Assembly: GCA_021818105.1 (NCBI GenBank)
Contig: JAKAFB010000003.1
Location: 55,289 to 119,288 of the forward strand
Reading direction: 5' to 3'
Origin: Acidobacteriota bacterium
GTDB taxonomy: Bacteria; Acidobacteriota; Terriglobia; Terriglobales; Acidobacteriaceae
DNA length: 64,000 nt
Shown: positions 17,400 to 24,838 of the stretch, one piece after another
Layout: every line of letters begins with the position of its first letter
Position numbering within the stretch: the first letter of the stretch is position 1
Notes under the pieces: model-generated
What the model saw: only the letters and a program-made list of their open reading frames with translations
Told to the model about the DNA's origin: nothing
The model's database searches: none
Program-made: the position numbers and the translations under genes

Positions 17400-17975
17400 A
17401 TGCCTGCACTGATTGATGCCATCGACATCAAGCGCAAGATGTACTTTGAGTATGAGAACACGCCCTACTACTGCATGGACGTGGACGTTTCAACACCCAC
17501 CGCGCGCGGAGGACAGACGCTGGTGCGTCTGAAGATGCGCAACCTGCTGACGCGCGCCGTCTTCGACAAGACCTTCAAGGCGGGAGAAAAGTTCAAGGAG
17601 CCGGACCTGGAGACGGTGGAGGCCTCTTACCTGTACTCCGATGCGGATGGTTCGTACTTCATGGACCAGGAAAGCTTTGAGACGATCACACTAAGCAGTG
17701 ACAAGCTGGGCGACGCAAGGAACTTTCTGCTGGAAGGCGCAATCATCAAGATCGACAAGTTCAACGGCAATCCCATCGGGCTGCAACTGCCCGAGAAGGT
17801 GGAGCTAACCGTGACCTATACCGAGCCGGGTGTCCGCGGCAACACCGCAAGCGGAGCCGTGACCAAGCATGCGCGGCTGGAGACGGGTCTTGAAATCCGT
17901 GTGCCGTTCTTCGTTGAAGAGGGCGAAAAAGTGAAGGTCTATACGGAAACTCGCGAGTTTGCCGGGCGCGCGTGA
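17400..17975 (+). CDS. efp: Elongation factor P family protein with EfpL/YeiP-type loop
   Basis: A 191-residue EF-P family translation factor with the KOW-like N-domain and two OB domains. EF-P rescues ribosomes stalled on polyprolines. The domain I tip loop reads TPTARGGQ with Arg36 at the tip. Canonical EF-P has PGKGQ with a modified lysine, whereas the EfpL/YeiP paralogue of Enterobacteria has SPTARG. The rest (DGSYFMDQESFE, the C-terminal EFAGRA) fits either. It follows glnD by 54 bp on the same strand. Whether this is the genome's only EF-P cannot be seen here. Its 3' end overlaps the convergent flavin reductase gene by 37 bp. Confidence 0.85.
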   Translation: MPALIDAIDIKRKMYFEYENTPYYCMDVDVSTPTARGGQTLVRLKMRNLLTRAVFDKTFKAGEKFKEPDLETVEASYLYSDADGSYFMDQESFETITLSSDKLGDARNFLLEGAIIKIDKFNGNPIGLQLPEKVELTVTYTEPGVRGNTASGAVTKHARLETGLEIRVPFFVEEGEKVKVYTETREFAGRA

Positions 17976-18553
17976 GCGGGCCGCAAGCCTAGCATCGCAA
18001 ATAGTTCAGGAAACCTGACCATCTTTCTTCTCAAGTTGATGGTGCGACCGTCGACGACGAAGGTGCCATCTCCTTTGGAGTGGAAGGTACGACGCTCCTT
18101 GCGGCGCGGATTGCGCCAGGCCTGGACAACCTCGAGAATGAACAGGGCGTACTTGTTGACCAAGCGGGTGTCGACGACCTTGCACTCAAGGTTGGCAAGA
18201 CACTCGTCGACAAGGGGCGCGGCGACTCTTTTAGCGGGCCGAGCTGTTAGACGGAAGGCCGTAAACTTGTCGATATCAGCGCCGGAGCAGTTACCGATGT
18301 CAACAACCTTGCCGATGAGGTCTACGCCGGGAATAGCAATGACGCACTCCCTGGTTGCGAGCAGGGCTTTGTAGCTGTAATCGGCGGGGCTGACGACGCA
18401 GGCAATGAGCGGCGGCACAAATTCGAGCATGGTATGCCAGCTCATGGTCATCACGTTGGGGCGCCCCTTGTGTGCGGTGGTGAGTAGAACAACGGGGCCT
18501 GGTTCAATGAGCTGAAAGACCCTGGCCAGGGGGAGTTCCTTCATGGCGTTCAT
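17939..18553 (-). CDS. Flavin reductase-like, FMN-binding split-barrel protein
   Basis: A 204-residue protein of the flavin reductase-like family. The N-terminal part has the typical GPVVLLTTAHKGRPNVMTMSW start, where the backbone contacts FMN, and the VSPADYSYKAL and CVIAIP strands follow. A start at 18553 is supported by an AGGAGG site 8 nt upstream. Family members use NAD(P)H to reduce flavin for partner oxygenases, but no oxygenase is nearby, and the family also contains proteins of unknown role. The C-terminal tail is basic and overlaps the 3' end of the EF-P gene. Function beyond FMN binding is uncertain. Confidence 0.75.
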   Translation of the reverse strand: MNAMKELPLARVFQLIEPGPVVLLTTAHKGRPNVMTMSWHTMLEFVPPLIACVVSPADYSYKALLATRECVIAIPGVDLIGKVVDIGNCSGADIDKFTAFRLTARPAKRVAAPLVDECLANLECKVVDTRLVNKYALFILEVVQAWRNPRRKERRTFHSKGDGTFVVDGRTINLRRKMVRFPELFAMLGLRPAHARPANSRVSV

Positions 18554-18687
18554 GGGATGCGCCTCCTTTCAGCACGCAGCGGCGCGACAATCGGGCATCC
18601 GTGAATCACCAGAACGTTAGCACTTCGCCGCCATATAGGCCAGTACGATGGGCCGGAACTGCTCCCAAGTCGACGGCAAGCACTAGC

Positions 18688-18960
18688 CTACTTAAGGTAG
18701 GCGCGCACTAGATCAATGAGATCCTCGGCCAGTTCAGGTGCAATCTTCTCCTTGGCTCCGTCGGTGAGGTGGAAACGGATATGCGTCTCAAGCACCTCGC
18801 CCATCAGGCTGTTGACGCCGCCGCGCACGGCGGCAAGCAGCATGAGTTGGCCGCCGCAATCCTCATCGGCATTCAGCAGCCTCTCTACGGCGTCCAGTTG
18901 GCCGCGCAGGCGCCGGACGCGCTGAATGAGCTTCATTTTTTCGCGTTCATGGATGGACAT
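18688..18960 (-). CDS. CsoR/RcnR/FrmR-family metal- or formaldehyde-sensing repressor
   Basis: A 90-residue all-helical repressor of the DUF156 family. Candidate ligands are His4, Cys35 (DEDCGGQ), His60 and His64 (LETHIRFHL). This W-X-Y-Z set matches the nickel/cobalt sensor RcnR (His3, Cys35, His60, His64) better than copper CsoR (Cys-His-Cys) or FrmR (Pro2, Cys35, His60, Glu64). The conserved basic face RVRRLRGQLDAVERLL binds DNA. The gene is divergent from an OprB-type porin, with two G/C-tract operators immediately upstream, so it very likely represses itself and the porin. The effector is inferred as Ni(II) or Co(II); formaldehyde or copper remain possible. Confidence 0.85.
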   Translation of the reverse strand: MSIHEREKMKLIQRVRRLRGQLDAVERLLNADEDCGGQLMLLAAVRGGVNSLMGEVLETHIRFHLTDGAKEKIAPELAEDLIDLVRAYLK

Positions 18961-18968
18961 GGGACCTC

Positions 18969-18999
18969 TTGACTATACCCATAGGGGGTATGGTATAAA
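18969..18999 (+). promoter_or_regulatory. Promoter of the OprB-type porin gene
   Basis: TTGACT (18969-18974) and TATAAA (18994-18999) form a near-consensus sigma-70 promoter with a long 19-bp spacer. The first repressor operator fills the spacer, so bound repressor would block RNA polymerase. Confidence 0.6.
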
Positions 19000-19013
19000 C
19001 CCTATGGGGGTAT
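18975..19013. promoter_or_regulatory. Tandem CsoR/RcnR-type operators
   Basis: Two copies of a 17-bp G/C-tract element lie 22 bp apart: ATACCCATAGGGGGTAT (18975-18991) and AAACCCTATGGGGGTAT (18997-19013). This ACCC-N3-GGGGGTAT pattern is the class recognised by CsoR/RcnR-family repressors. They lie between the repressor gene and the divergent porin gene. Confidence 0.8.
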
Positions 19014-19052
19014 AGTGGCTCATTCATTCTATCCCAGACTCCACTGTGGCAC

Positions 19053-20591
19053 ATGCCTGAAAGTCGTCCTATGCTTTCCTGCCGGATGCTAACCCTGAAA
19101 CTGCTTGGCATGCCTGCACTGAATGCGCTGCTGGCGTCCCCGCTTGTCTGGGCACAGGCTTCCCTCGAGCCCTCAGTTGCTCAACTACCAGATGCGCCGC
19201 GGCCGCAGCCGCAAGCGAGCCTCGTTTTGGCTTCTGCAATAGTTGTGGCGCAGCACGGCGGTGGTGACGAGAGTAGCGAGGAACAGGCGAATCCGGAGAC
19301 GCCGATGTTCAGCGTCTTTGTGCGTCCCGGCGACAAGCGCTACTGGATTTCAGGCCAGGCGAACGTGATTTTTCAAGGACGGCTGCCGTTTCACTCGCTG
19401 TACGAGGGGCCAAACAGCTTTCGCAATTCAGCCGAGTACAAGACCTCAATGATCGGAACGCTGTACACGGCAGTGCGACCAACCCACAGCGTGCGGTACA
19501 GCACGGACCTGATTCTGGATATCGAGAGCGCTGGTGGCCGTGGATTGAGCGAGGCACTAGGACTGGCCGGGTTCACGAATCTGGATGTGGTGCGTAACCC
19601 CAACCTTGGCTCCGCGCCCTACCTTGCGCGCTATGAGATTCACCAGGTGATTGGTCTTGCAGCAAAAACCACGGAACAGACACAGGGACCGTTTGCACTG
19701 GCCTCAAGGGTGCCGGAGCGGCGCTTGGAAGTCCGCATCGGCAAGATGACGTTGCCGGATTTTTTTGATGTGAACTCCATCGGCTCTGACAGCCATCTGC
19801 AGTTCATGAACTGGACGGTGGATAACAATGGCGCGTGGGACTACGCAGCGGACACACGCGGGTACACGGTGGGCGGGATGGCCGAGTACGACGACCGAGC
19901 GTGGAGCGTCCGCTACGGCATTTTTGCTATGCCGGTGGTGGCCAATGGCATCGACATGGATTGGGCCTTCAGCCGCGCACATGGTCAGAATGGCGAATTT
20001 GAACTGCGGCGCAGCCTGGTGCCAGGGCGCATTGGAGTGATGCGCGTGATGTTCTATGCCAACCGCGCACACATGGGCGATTATCGCGAGGCGGTGCATG
20101 CTTACCTGGCGGGCGTGGACCCAACGCCCACAATTACGCTGCACGAGCATTTTGGCGCGCTCAAGTATGGCGTAGGCTACAACGCGGAGCAGGAGTTGAC
20201 CGCGCAACTCCGCGTGTTTGGCCGCTTTGGATGGAACGAGGGACAGCATGAGTCCTTTGCCTACACCGAAGTGGACCAGACGGTGGAGGGAGGCGGCGAC
20301 TATGCCGGTGCGCGGTGGGGGCGACCTGCGGACAAACTGGGAGTCGCCTTTGTCTCCAATGCCATCAAGCGCGATCACCAGGACTATCTGCACTACGGCG
20401 GGTTGGGCTTTCTGCTGGGCGATGGCAATTTGAACTACGGCCGCGAGAATATCGTGGAGAGCTACTACAACTGGCATGCGTGGCGCGGACTGTTCTATGC
20501 GGTGGATGTGCAGCACATTTCCAATCCCGGATACAACCGTGACCGCGGACCTGCATGGGTTGGATCGGTGCGTGGACACGTGGATTTTTGA
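19053..20591 (+). CDS. OprB-type carbohydrate-selective porin
   Basis: A 512-residue outer-membrane protein with an N-terminal signal sequence (TLKLLGMPALNALLASPLVWAQA) and a barrel rich in alternating aromatic strands. The segments GKMTLPDFFDVN, GYTVGGMAEY and the C-terminal ISNPGYNRDRGPAWVGSVRGHVDF (read in two parts) are typical of the carbohydrate porin OprB family, which ends in an aromatic residue as here. The start at 19053 lacks a clear ribosome site; ATGs at 19071 and 19086 are alternatives. The gene sits behind a promoter covered by metal-repressor operators, which suggests a metal-linked rather than sugar-linked role. Confidence 0.75.
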   Translation: MPESRPMLSCRMLTLKLLGMPALNALLASPLVWAQASLEPSVAQLPDAPRPQPQASLVLASAIVVAQHGGGDESSEEQANPETPMFSVFVRPGDKRYWISGQANVIFQGRLPFHSLYEGPNSFRNSAEYKTSMIGTLYTAVRPTHSVRYSTDLILDIESAGGRGLSEALGLAGFTNLDVVRNPNLGSAPYLARYEIHQVIGLAAKTTEQTQGPFALASRVPERRLEVRIGKMTLPDFFDVNSIGSDSHLQFMNWTVDNNGAWDYAADTRGYTVGGMAEYDDRAWSVRYGIFAMPVVANGIDMDWAFSRAHGQNGEFELRRSLVPGRIGVMRVMFYANRAHMGDYREAVHAYLAGVDPTPTITLHEHFGALKYGVGYNAEQELTAQLRVFGRFGWNEGQHESFAYTEVDQTVEGGGDYAGARWGRPADKLGVAFVSNAIKRDHQDYLHYGGLGFLLGDGNLNYGRENIVESYYNWHAWRGLFYAVDVQHISNPGYNRDRGPAWVGSVRGHVDF

Positions 20592-20677
20592 GCAGCGCAC
20601 GGAGGATTGCAGGCAACAACTGCATTGGCGTTACCGCAGCGTCTAAAATGGCAACGTTCCCCAGAAGCGAGGTATTC

Positions 20678-21604
20678 ATGCATTCCGCCACAAGCCAGCG
20701 TGTACTCGTGTATGACGTGGGAGGAAGCCACGTGGCAGCGGCAACCTGCCGTGCCGGGGATTTCGCATTGGGCCGCGTGGTCCAGGGGCCGCATCCGGAG
20801 GAGCACACGAGTGAAGCCTTCGTGAACCTGCTGGAAGCGCTAGGACAAGAAGCAGTAGTGGAGGCAGGCAGCGCGCCGGGGGCATGCGTGGCGATGCCGG
20901 GACCGTTTGACTATGCAGCCGGCGTGAGCTGGATGCAGCACAAACTGCCGTATCTGTATGGCTTTGACCTTCGTGCAGCGCTTGCTGAACGTTTCGGGTG
21001 GAGGGTTGAGCAGGTGCGTTTTTTGAACGACGCCGCAGCCTACCTGCTGGGCGAAGTTGGCGCAGGCGCAGCCAAAGGCTGTGCGCGTGCGGTGGTGATT
21101 ACCCTCGGAACAGGGATTGGCTCAGCCTTCGCCGTGGATGGGCGGATCGTGACAGAAGGCTGCGGTGTGCCGCCGGGCGGCGAGATCTGGAATCTGCCTT
21201 ATGAAGGCGGCATTGTGGAAGACCAGTTCTCGACCAGAGCACTCCGCAAGAGCTATGCAGAACGTACAGGGCAGGAACGCGATGTAAAAACCATGGCGAT
21301 GGATGCCGCGCATGACGAGGCTGCACGCGCTGTGTTTGCGGATTTTGGCCGAAGACTGGGCCGCATGCTCAAGAGAGTCTTTGCAGAATTTGCACCGGAT
21401 GTCGTCGTGGTGGGAGGCGGCATTGCACGCTCTGCACAACTGTTTCTTCCCTTCGCCCAGCAGACCATGGATGGCGCTCGCTTTGCACTGCTTGTCTCGG
21501 CGCTCGGCGACCATGCGCCGCTGGTGGGCGCGGGAGTGGCATGGTTTGCTGCAGCAAATACTGCCGAAGCACCGCCTGACGGCCCCACCCAACAAGGGGA
21601 ATAA
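20678..21604 (+). CDS. ROK family kinase-like protein, zinc motif absent
   Basis: A 308-residue ROK protein. The ATG at 20678 is preferred because of a GAGG site 5 nt upstream. It has the phosphate-binding VYDVGGSHVAAA motif, catalytic FLNDAAAYLLGE and the adenosine stretch VVVVGGGIA. After GEIW, where other ROK proteins have a cysteine-rich zinc site, the sequence reads NLPYEGGIVEDQFS with no cysteine. This is the second zinc-less ROK protein in the window. It is probably a sugar kinase; no operon partner reveals the substrate, although a phosphohexomutase gene lies just beyond on the other strand. Confidence 0.75.
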   Translation: MHSATSQRVLVYDVGGSHVAAATCRAGDFALGRVVQGPHPEEHTSEAFVNLLEALGQEAVVEAGSAPGACVAMPGPFDYAAGVSWMQHKLPYLYGFDLRAALAERFGWRVEQVRFLNDAAAYLLGEVGAGAAKGCARAVVITLGTGIGSAFAVDGRIVTEGCGVPPGGEIWNLPYEGGIVEDQFSTRALRKSYAERTGQERDVKTMAMDAAHDEAARAVFADFGRRLGRMLKRVFAEFAPDVVVVGGGIARSAQLFLPFAQQTMDGARFALLVSALGDHAPLVGAGVAWFAAANTAEAPPDGPTQQGE

Positions 21605-21650
21605 CAGACATTGCAGGCAGCACGCGCAGTGGATGCCCTACTCCGTTGCT

Positions 21651-22055
21651 CTACTTACTTTCAGACGGTGGTTGCGCCTGCGACTGGGGAGCAGCCGGCA
21701 GTGTGTAGATTACTTCGCCTGGGCGGGCGTAATGTAACTCCTCGCGTGCCTCGTGCTCAATGGCATCGGGGTCGGACTTGAGGCGCTGGATGTGATGGCG
21801 CAGGTGGTCATTTTCCTTCTGCAAATCCTGAATTTCCTGCTGCAGCCGCTTCTCCTGTGCTCGCTGGCGCTGCCAGGAGGAGAGGCCATGCCTGCCGTTG
21901 ACTACACCCCAGCCCAAGAGGAGAGTAAGCGCGATGGCGACAAGCGTGCCTGCGGGACGCCAGGCGTGCTGCGCCCATTCAACCATGCGCGTGTGCAGGG
22001 GGGAGCGCGGGGATGCGGCAACGCTGCCGACGTTCTGTGGCGTTTCTTCGGGCAT
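21651..22055 (-). CDS. FtsB/DivIC-type septum formation initiator
   Basis: A 134-residue bitopic membrane protein. One transmembrane helix (GTLVAIALTLLLGWGVV, residues ~36-52) is followed by a coiled coil (QEKRLQQEIQDLQKENDHL) and the family's conserved end YARPGEVIYTLP. FtsB/DivIC links FtsL and FtsQ in the divisome. The N-terminal cytoplasmic part is longer than in E. coli FtsB. It lies 17 bp downstream of the phosphohexomutase gene on the same strand, so the two may be cotranscribed. Confidence 0.85.
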   Translation of the reverse strand: MPEETPQNVGSVAASPRSPLHTRMVEWAQHAWRPAGTLVAIALTLLLGWGVVNGRHGLSSWQRQRAQEKRLQQEIQDLQKENDHLRHHIQRLKSDPDAIEHEAREELHYARPGEVIYTLPAAPQSQAQPPSESK

Positions 22056-22072
22056 CTGTCCTCAAGCTGCAG

Positions 22073-23476
22073 TTATGACAATACGAACTTCTCGGATGCT
22101 GCACGCAGGGCTACCATGTCCTGCTGGCTGCGCGCCTCGGTGTAGGCCCGCACCACCGGCTCTGTGCCGGAGAGGCGGTAGCAGACCCACGATCCGTCCT
22201 CGAGGATGAGCTTAAGGCCATCGGTGCGTACCACGCTGGACACCTTGCGCCCGCTCAGCTCAGAGGGATCGGCCTTTAACTTCTCAGTGAAAGCGGCTTT
22301 GCGCTCCGGGGTCAAGCGGAAGTTCTCGCGAACAGGATAGAAGGAACCAACCTTGGCAAACATTTCCCGTAATTGCACACCGAGACTCTTGCCAAGCGTG
22401 GCGACCATCTCTGCGACGAGCAGGCCGGCGATGATGCCGTCCTTCTCCGGCACGTGGCCGCGAATGGTGAGGCCTGCGGACTCTTCGCCGCCAATGGCGA
22501 TCTTGTCGGCAATGATAAGTTCGCCGATGTATTTGAATCCGACGGGTGTTTCGTACAGAGGCACCTTGTGGTGCTCGGCGAGAGAGTTGATCAGGTTGGT
22601 GGTGGCCACGCTCTTGGCGACACCGTTCTTCCAGCCGCGCGTTTGCACGAGATAGTCGAAGAGCAGGGCAATGATGTAGTTAGGCTGAATAAAGGTGCCA
22701 TCCTGGTCGACGATGCCGAAGCGGTCGGCGTCGCCATCGGTCGCAATGCCGATGTGCGCTCCGATATCCTTCATCTTTGCCCTGGCATCGCCGAGGAGAT
22801 GATCGTCGGGCTCGGGAGCATGGCCGCCGAAGAGCACGTCGCGATAATCATGGACGGTTTCAACGGTGACGCCGGCCTCGCGAAGCAGATCCGTGCTGTA
22901 GCCGCGGCCCGCACCCCAGAAAGGGTCATAGACGACCTTAATACCGGACTTGGCGATGGCCTTGAGGTCTACGAGCTCGGCCAGGCGCTTGAGGAAGGCG
23001 GGCTTGACGTCGGTGGTCTCAAACTTGTCGGCAAATGGACTGGGAACGCCGCCACCGCCGGAGCTGAGTTGCTCAATGGCAGCTTCAATCTGACGGGTGA
23101 CTTCGGGCAGGGCCGGGGCGCCGTCGTGCGTGGAAAATTTGATGCCGTTGTACTCTGGCGGATTGTGCGATGCGGTGAAGTTGATGGCTCCAGAGGTCTT
23201 GAGCGTGCGCACGGCGTAGGCAATAGCTGGCGTGGGAGCTGCCTCTGGAATCACGATGGGGGTGACATTATTGGCAGCAAGCACGCGAGCCGCTTCGTTG
23301 ACGAAGTGTTCACCGAGAAAACGTGGATCGCGGCCCACAAGTACACGGTGCGGGGTGGGCTGGGTCTTTACATACGCCGCGATGCCCGCCACAGCAAGGC
23401 GGATATTGGCGAGGGTGAATTCATCGGCCATGATGGCCCTCCAGCCGGAGGTGCCGAACCTGATGGGTGTGCTCAT
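22073..23476 (-). CDS. Phosphoglucomutase/phosphomannomutase family enzyme
   Basis: A 467-residue alpha-D-phosphohexomutase. The start at 23476 has a GGAGG site 6 nt upstream and gives the usual N-terminus MSTPIRFGTSGWR. Motifs: phospho-serine loop TASHNPPEYNG with Ser103, metal-binding DGDADR, sugar-binding GEESAG and the C-terminal phosphate loop RLSGTEPVVR. GEESAG favours a glucose-1-phosphate/glucose-6-phosphate mutase, but phosphomannomutase activity is possible. ftsB-like gene follows at 17 bp. Confidence 0.9.
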   Translation of the reverse strand: MSTPIRFGTSGWRAIMADEFTLANIRLAVAGIAAYVKTQPTPHRVLVGRDPRFLGEHFVNEAARVLAANNVTPIVIPEAAPTPAIAYAVRTLKTSGAINFTASHNPPEYNGIKFSTHDGAPALPEVTRQIEAAIEQLSSGGGGVPSPFADKFETTDVKPAFLKRLAELVDLKAIAKSGIKVVYDPFWGAGRGYSTDLLREAGVTVETVHDYRDVLFGGHAPEPDDHLLGDARAKMKDIGAHIGIATDGDADRFGIVDQDGTFIQPNYIIALLFDYLVQTRGWKNGVAKSVATTNLINSLAEHHKVPLYETPVGFKYIGELIIADKIAIGGEESAGLTIRGHVPEKDGIIAGLLVAEMVATLGKSLGVQLREMFAKVGSFYPVRENFRLTPERKAAFTEKLKADPSELSGRKVSSVVRTDGLKLILEDGSWVCYRLSGTEPVVRAYTEARSQQDMVALRAASEKFVLS

Positions 23477-23611
23477 CCTTTGCCTCCACGCGGCGGACCA
23501 GCCAGCCGCAAAGTACATACTGCAACATAGGAGCAGGCTCGGCAAGCGCCCGGTGTCTTGGAGATCATGCTTCCACAGCCGGAGGCACGTACACTAAGCG
23601 GGGAGAAATTT

Positions 23612-23947
23612 ATGCCTGAGATAACCTCGATCGCACGCATTGTGCTGACGACGGCGGGCAGCATGGAAGAAGCGGAGCGGCTGGGCCGGTCACTGGTAGA
23701 AGAGCGACTGGCAGCGTGTGCGACGATCCTGCCAGCGGCGCAGTCAATATATCGCTGGCAAGGAGATCTGGAGACGGCCCCGGAGTGCGTACTGCTGCTG
23801 AAGACCACAGTGGAGTGCCTGGCGCCGCTGGAGGCGCGGCTACATGCCCTGCACAGCTACCAGACACCGGAGTTTATAGTGATTGACGTCGAACGCGGAA
23901 GCCAGAACTATCTGGACTGGCTGGTGGCGAACGTGAGCAAGTCGTAA
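23612..23947 (+). CDS. cutA: Divalent-cation tolerance protein CutA
   Basis: A 111-residue CutA1-family protein. The ATG at 23612 has a GGGAG site 7 nt upstream. Conserved segments are RIVLTTAGSMEEAERLGRSL, VEERLAACATI, SIYRWQG and the metal/trimer motif HSYQTPEFIVID near the C-terminus. CutA forms very stable trimers; its link to copper tolerance in E. coli is debated. It diverges from the phosphohexomutase gene. Confidence 0.92.
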   Translation: MPEITSIARIVLTTAGSMEEAERLGRSLVEERLAACATILPAAQSIYRWQGDLETAPECVLLLKTTVECLAPLEARLHALHSYQTPEFIVIDVERGSQNYLDWLVANVSKS

Positions 23948-24011
23948 ATTATGGAGTGCAGCCGGGTATTGGATGAGCGGGGAGATCCATCTGATATTCT
24001 GAGCTTTTACC

Positions 24012-24164
24012 GTGGTTCACTGGTTAATCATTGCGCTCATCGTCTCAATGGTGGGGCTGCTGGTTGCGGTCGCAGGTGTAGTCCGCCATGTGAGGCGGCA
24101 TCATGCGGAAGCGCGCGACAGAGCCGCTGGGGAAGCGCTAGGTGCCAGTGAAGAACTTGATTAA
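24012..24164 (+). CDS. Predicted small single-span membrane protein
   Basis: A 50-residue frame beginning with GTG. It encodes one hydrophobic helix (WLIIALIVSMVGLLVAVAGVV), then a basic stretch RHVRRHH and a charged, acidic C-terminus. This hydrophobic-then-charged arrangement is more protein-like than the competing 66-residue frame at 23951-24151. No good ribosome site is visible and no function is recognised. It lies in the 240-bp space between cutA and bioY. Confidence 0.4.
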   Translation: MVHWLIIALIVSMVGLLVAVAGVVRHVRRHHAEARDRAAGEALGASEELD

Positions 24165-24189
24165 GAATCAGAAATTTAGGGGGTGAAAC

Positions 24190-24786
24190 GTGCAGAAGGA
24201 ACTCTCCGCGACGGTTGTGTCCTGGGCAGCATCAGATCACGTCCTTGCCTGGATGCGCCCCATTGGCATCGTGCTGGGCGGAAGCGCACTGGTTGCCGCA
24301 AGCGCACATGTTGCATTGCCCCTGTGGTTTACGCCGGTTCCTCTCACGCTGCAGCCCTTTGCCGTGCTGTTGCTGGGCTTGCTGCTGGTGCCGCGCCTGG
24401 CTGCGGCCACACTGGCCACGTACCTTGCGGAGGGCGCGCTGGGTTTGCCCGTTTTTACTCCGACGGCAGGAATGACTATGGGGATTGCACATCTGACCGG
24501 CCCCACGGGCGGCTACCTGATGGCGTATCCCGCGGCGGCTGCGCTGATTTCATTCCTGTGGCGGAGCAGCGGGCGCGGATTTCAGATGGCGCTGGTGAGC
24601 GCGGCTGCGGGCAACGTGTTGATTTTGATGAGCGGCGCCCTCTGGCTGGCTATGCTGACGCATGTGCCGGCGCGGCCCCTTATTCCCATGGCCGTGTTAC
24701 CCTTCCTGCCCGGCGACGCGTTGAAGGTGGCTGCGGCTGCCGCCCTTGCATCAGGCTGGCAACGTATGCGCCGCCGCGCACAATAG
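24190..24786 (+). CDS. bioY: Biotin transporter BioY (ECF S-component)
   Basis: A 198-residue integral membrane protein with about six helices. The BioY signature is visible as TPVPLTLQPFAVLLLG, followed by AEGALGLPVF and LTGPTGGYLMAYP. It captures biotin and either works with the ECF ATPases and EcfT or alone at lower capacity. Those partners are not in this window. It starts with GTG after an AGGGGG ribosome site. mqnD follows 52 bp downstream on the same strand. Confidence 0.9.
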   Translation: MQKELSATVVSWAASDHVLAWMRPIGIVLGGSALVAASAHVALPLWFTPVPLTLQPFAVLLLGLLLVPRLAAATLATYLAEGALGLPVFTPTAGMTMGIAHLTGPTGGYLMAYPAAAALISFLWRSSGRGFQMALVSAAAGNVLILMSGALWLAMLTHVPARPLIPMAVLPFLPGDALKVAAAAALASGWQRMRRRAQ

Positions 24787-24838
24787 CCGCATCCAACTAG
24801 AAGTTGCATTGATTCGTTGAAAGGATTTCAGGTACCCA

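Noticed and set aside
22373..23530. 385-residue plus-strand open frame opposite the phosphohexomutase gene
   Set aside because: It mirrors a gene with all catalytic motifs and arises from GC-rich codon bias.
23951..24151. 66-residue frame between cutA and bioY
   Set aside because: Cysteine-, arginine- and serine-rich with no hydrophobic core; the overlapping frame at 24012-24164 looks more like a protein.
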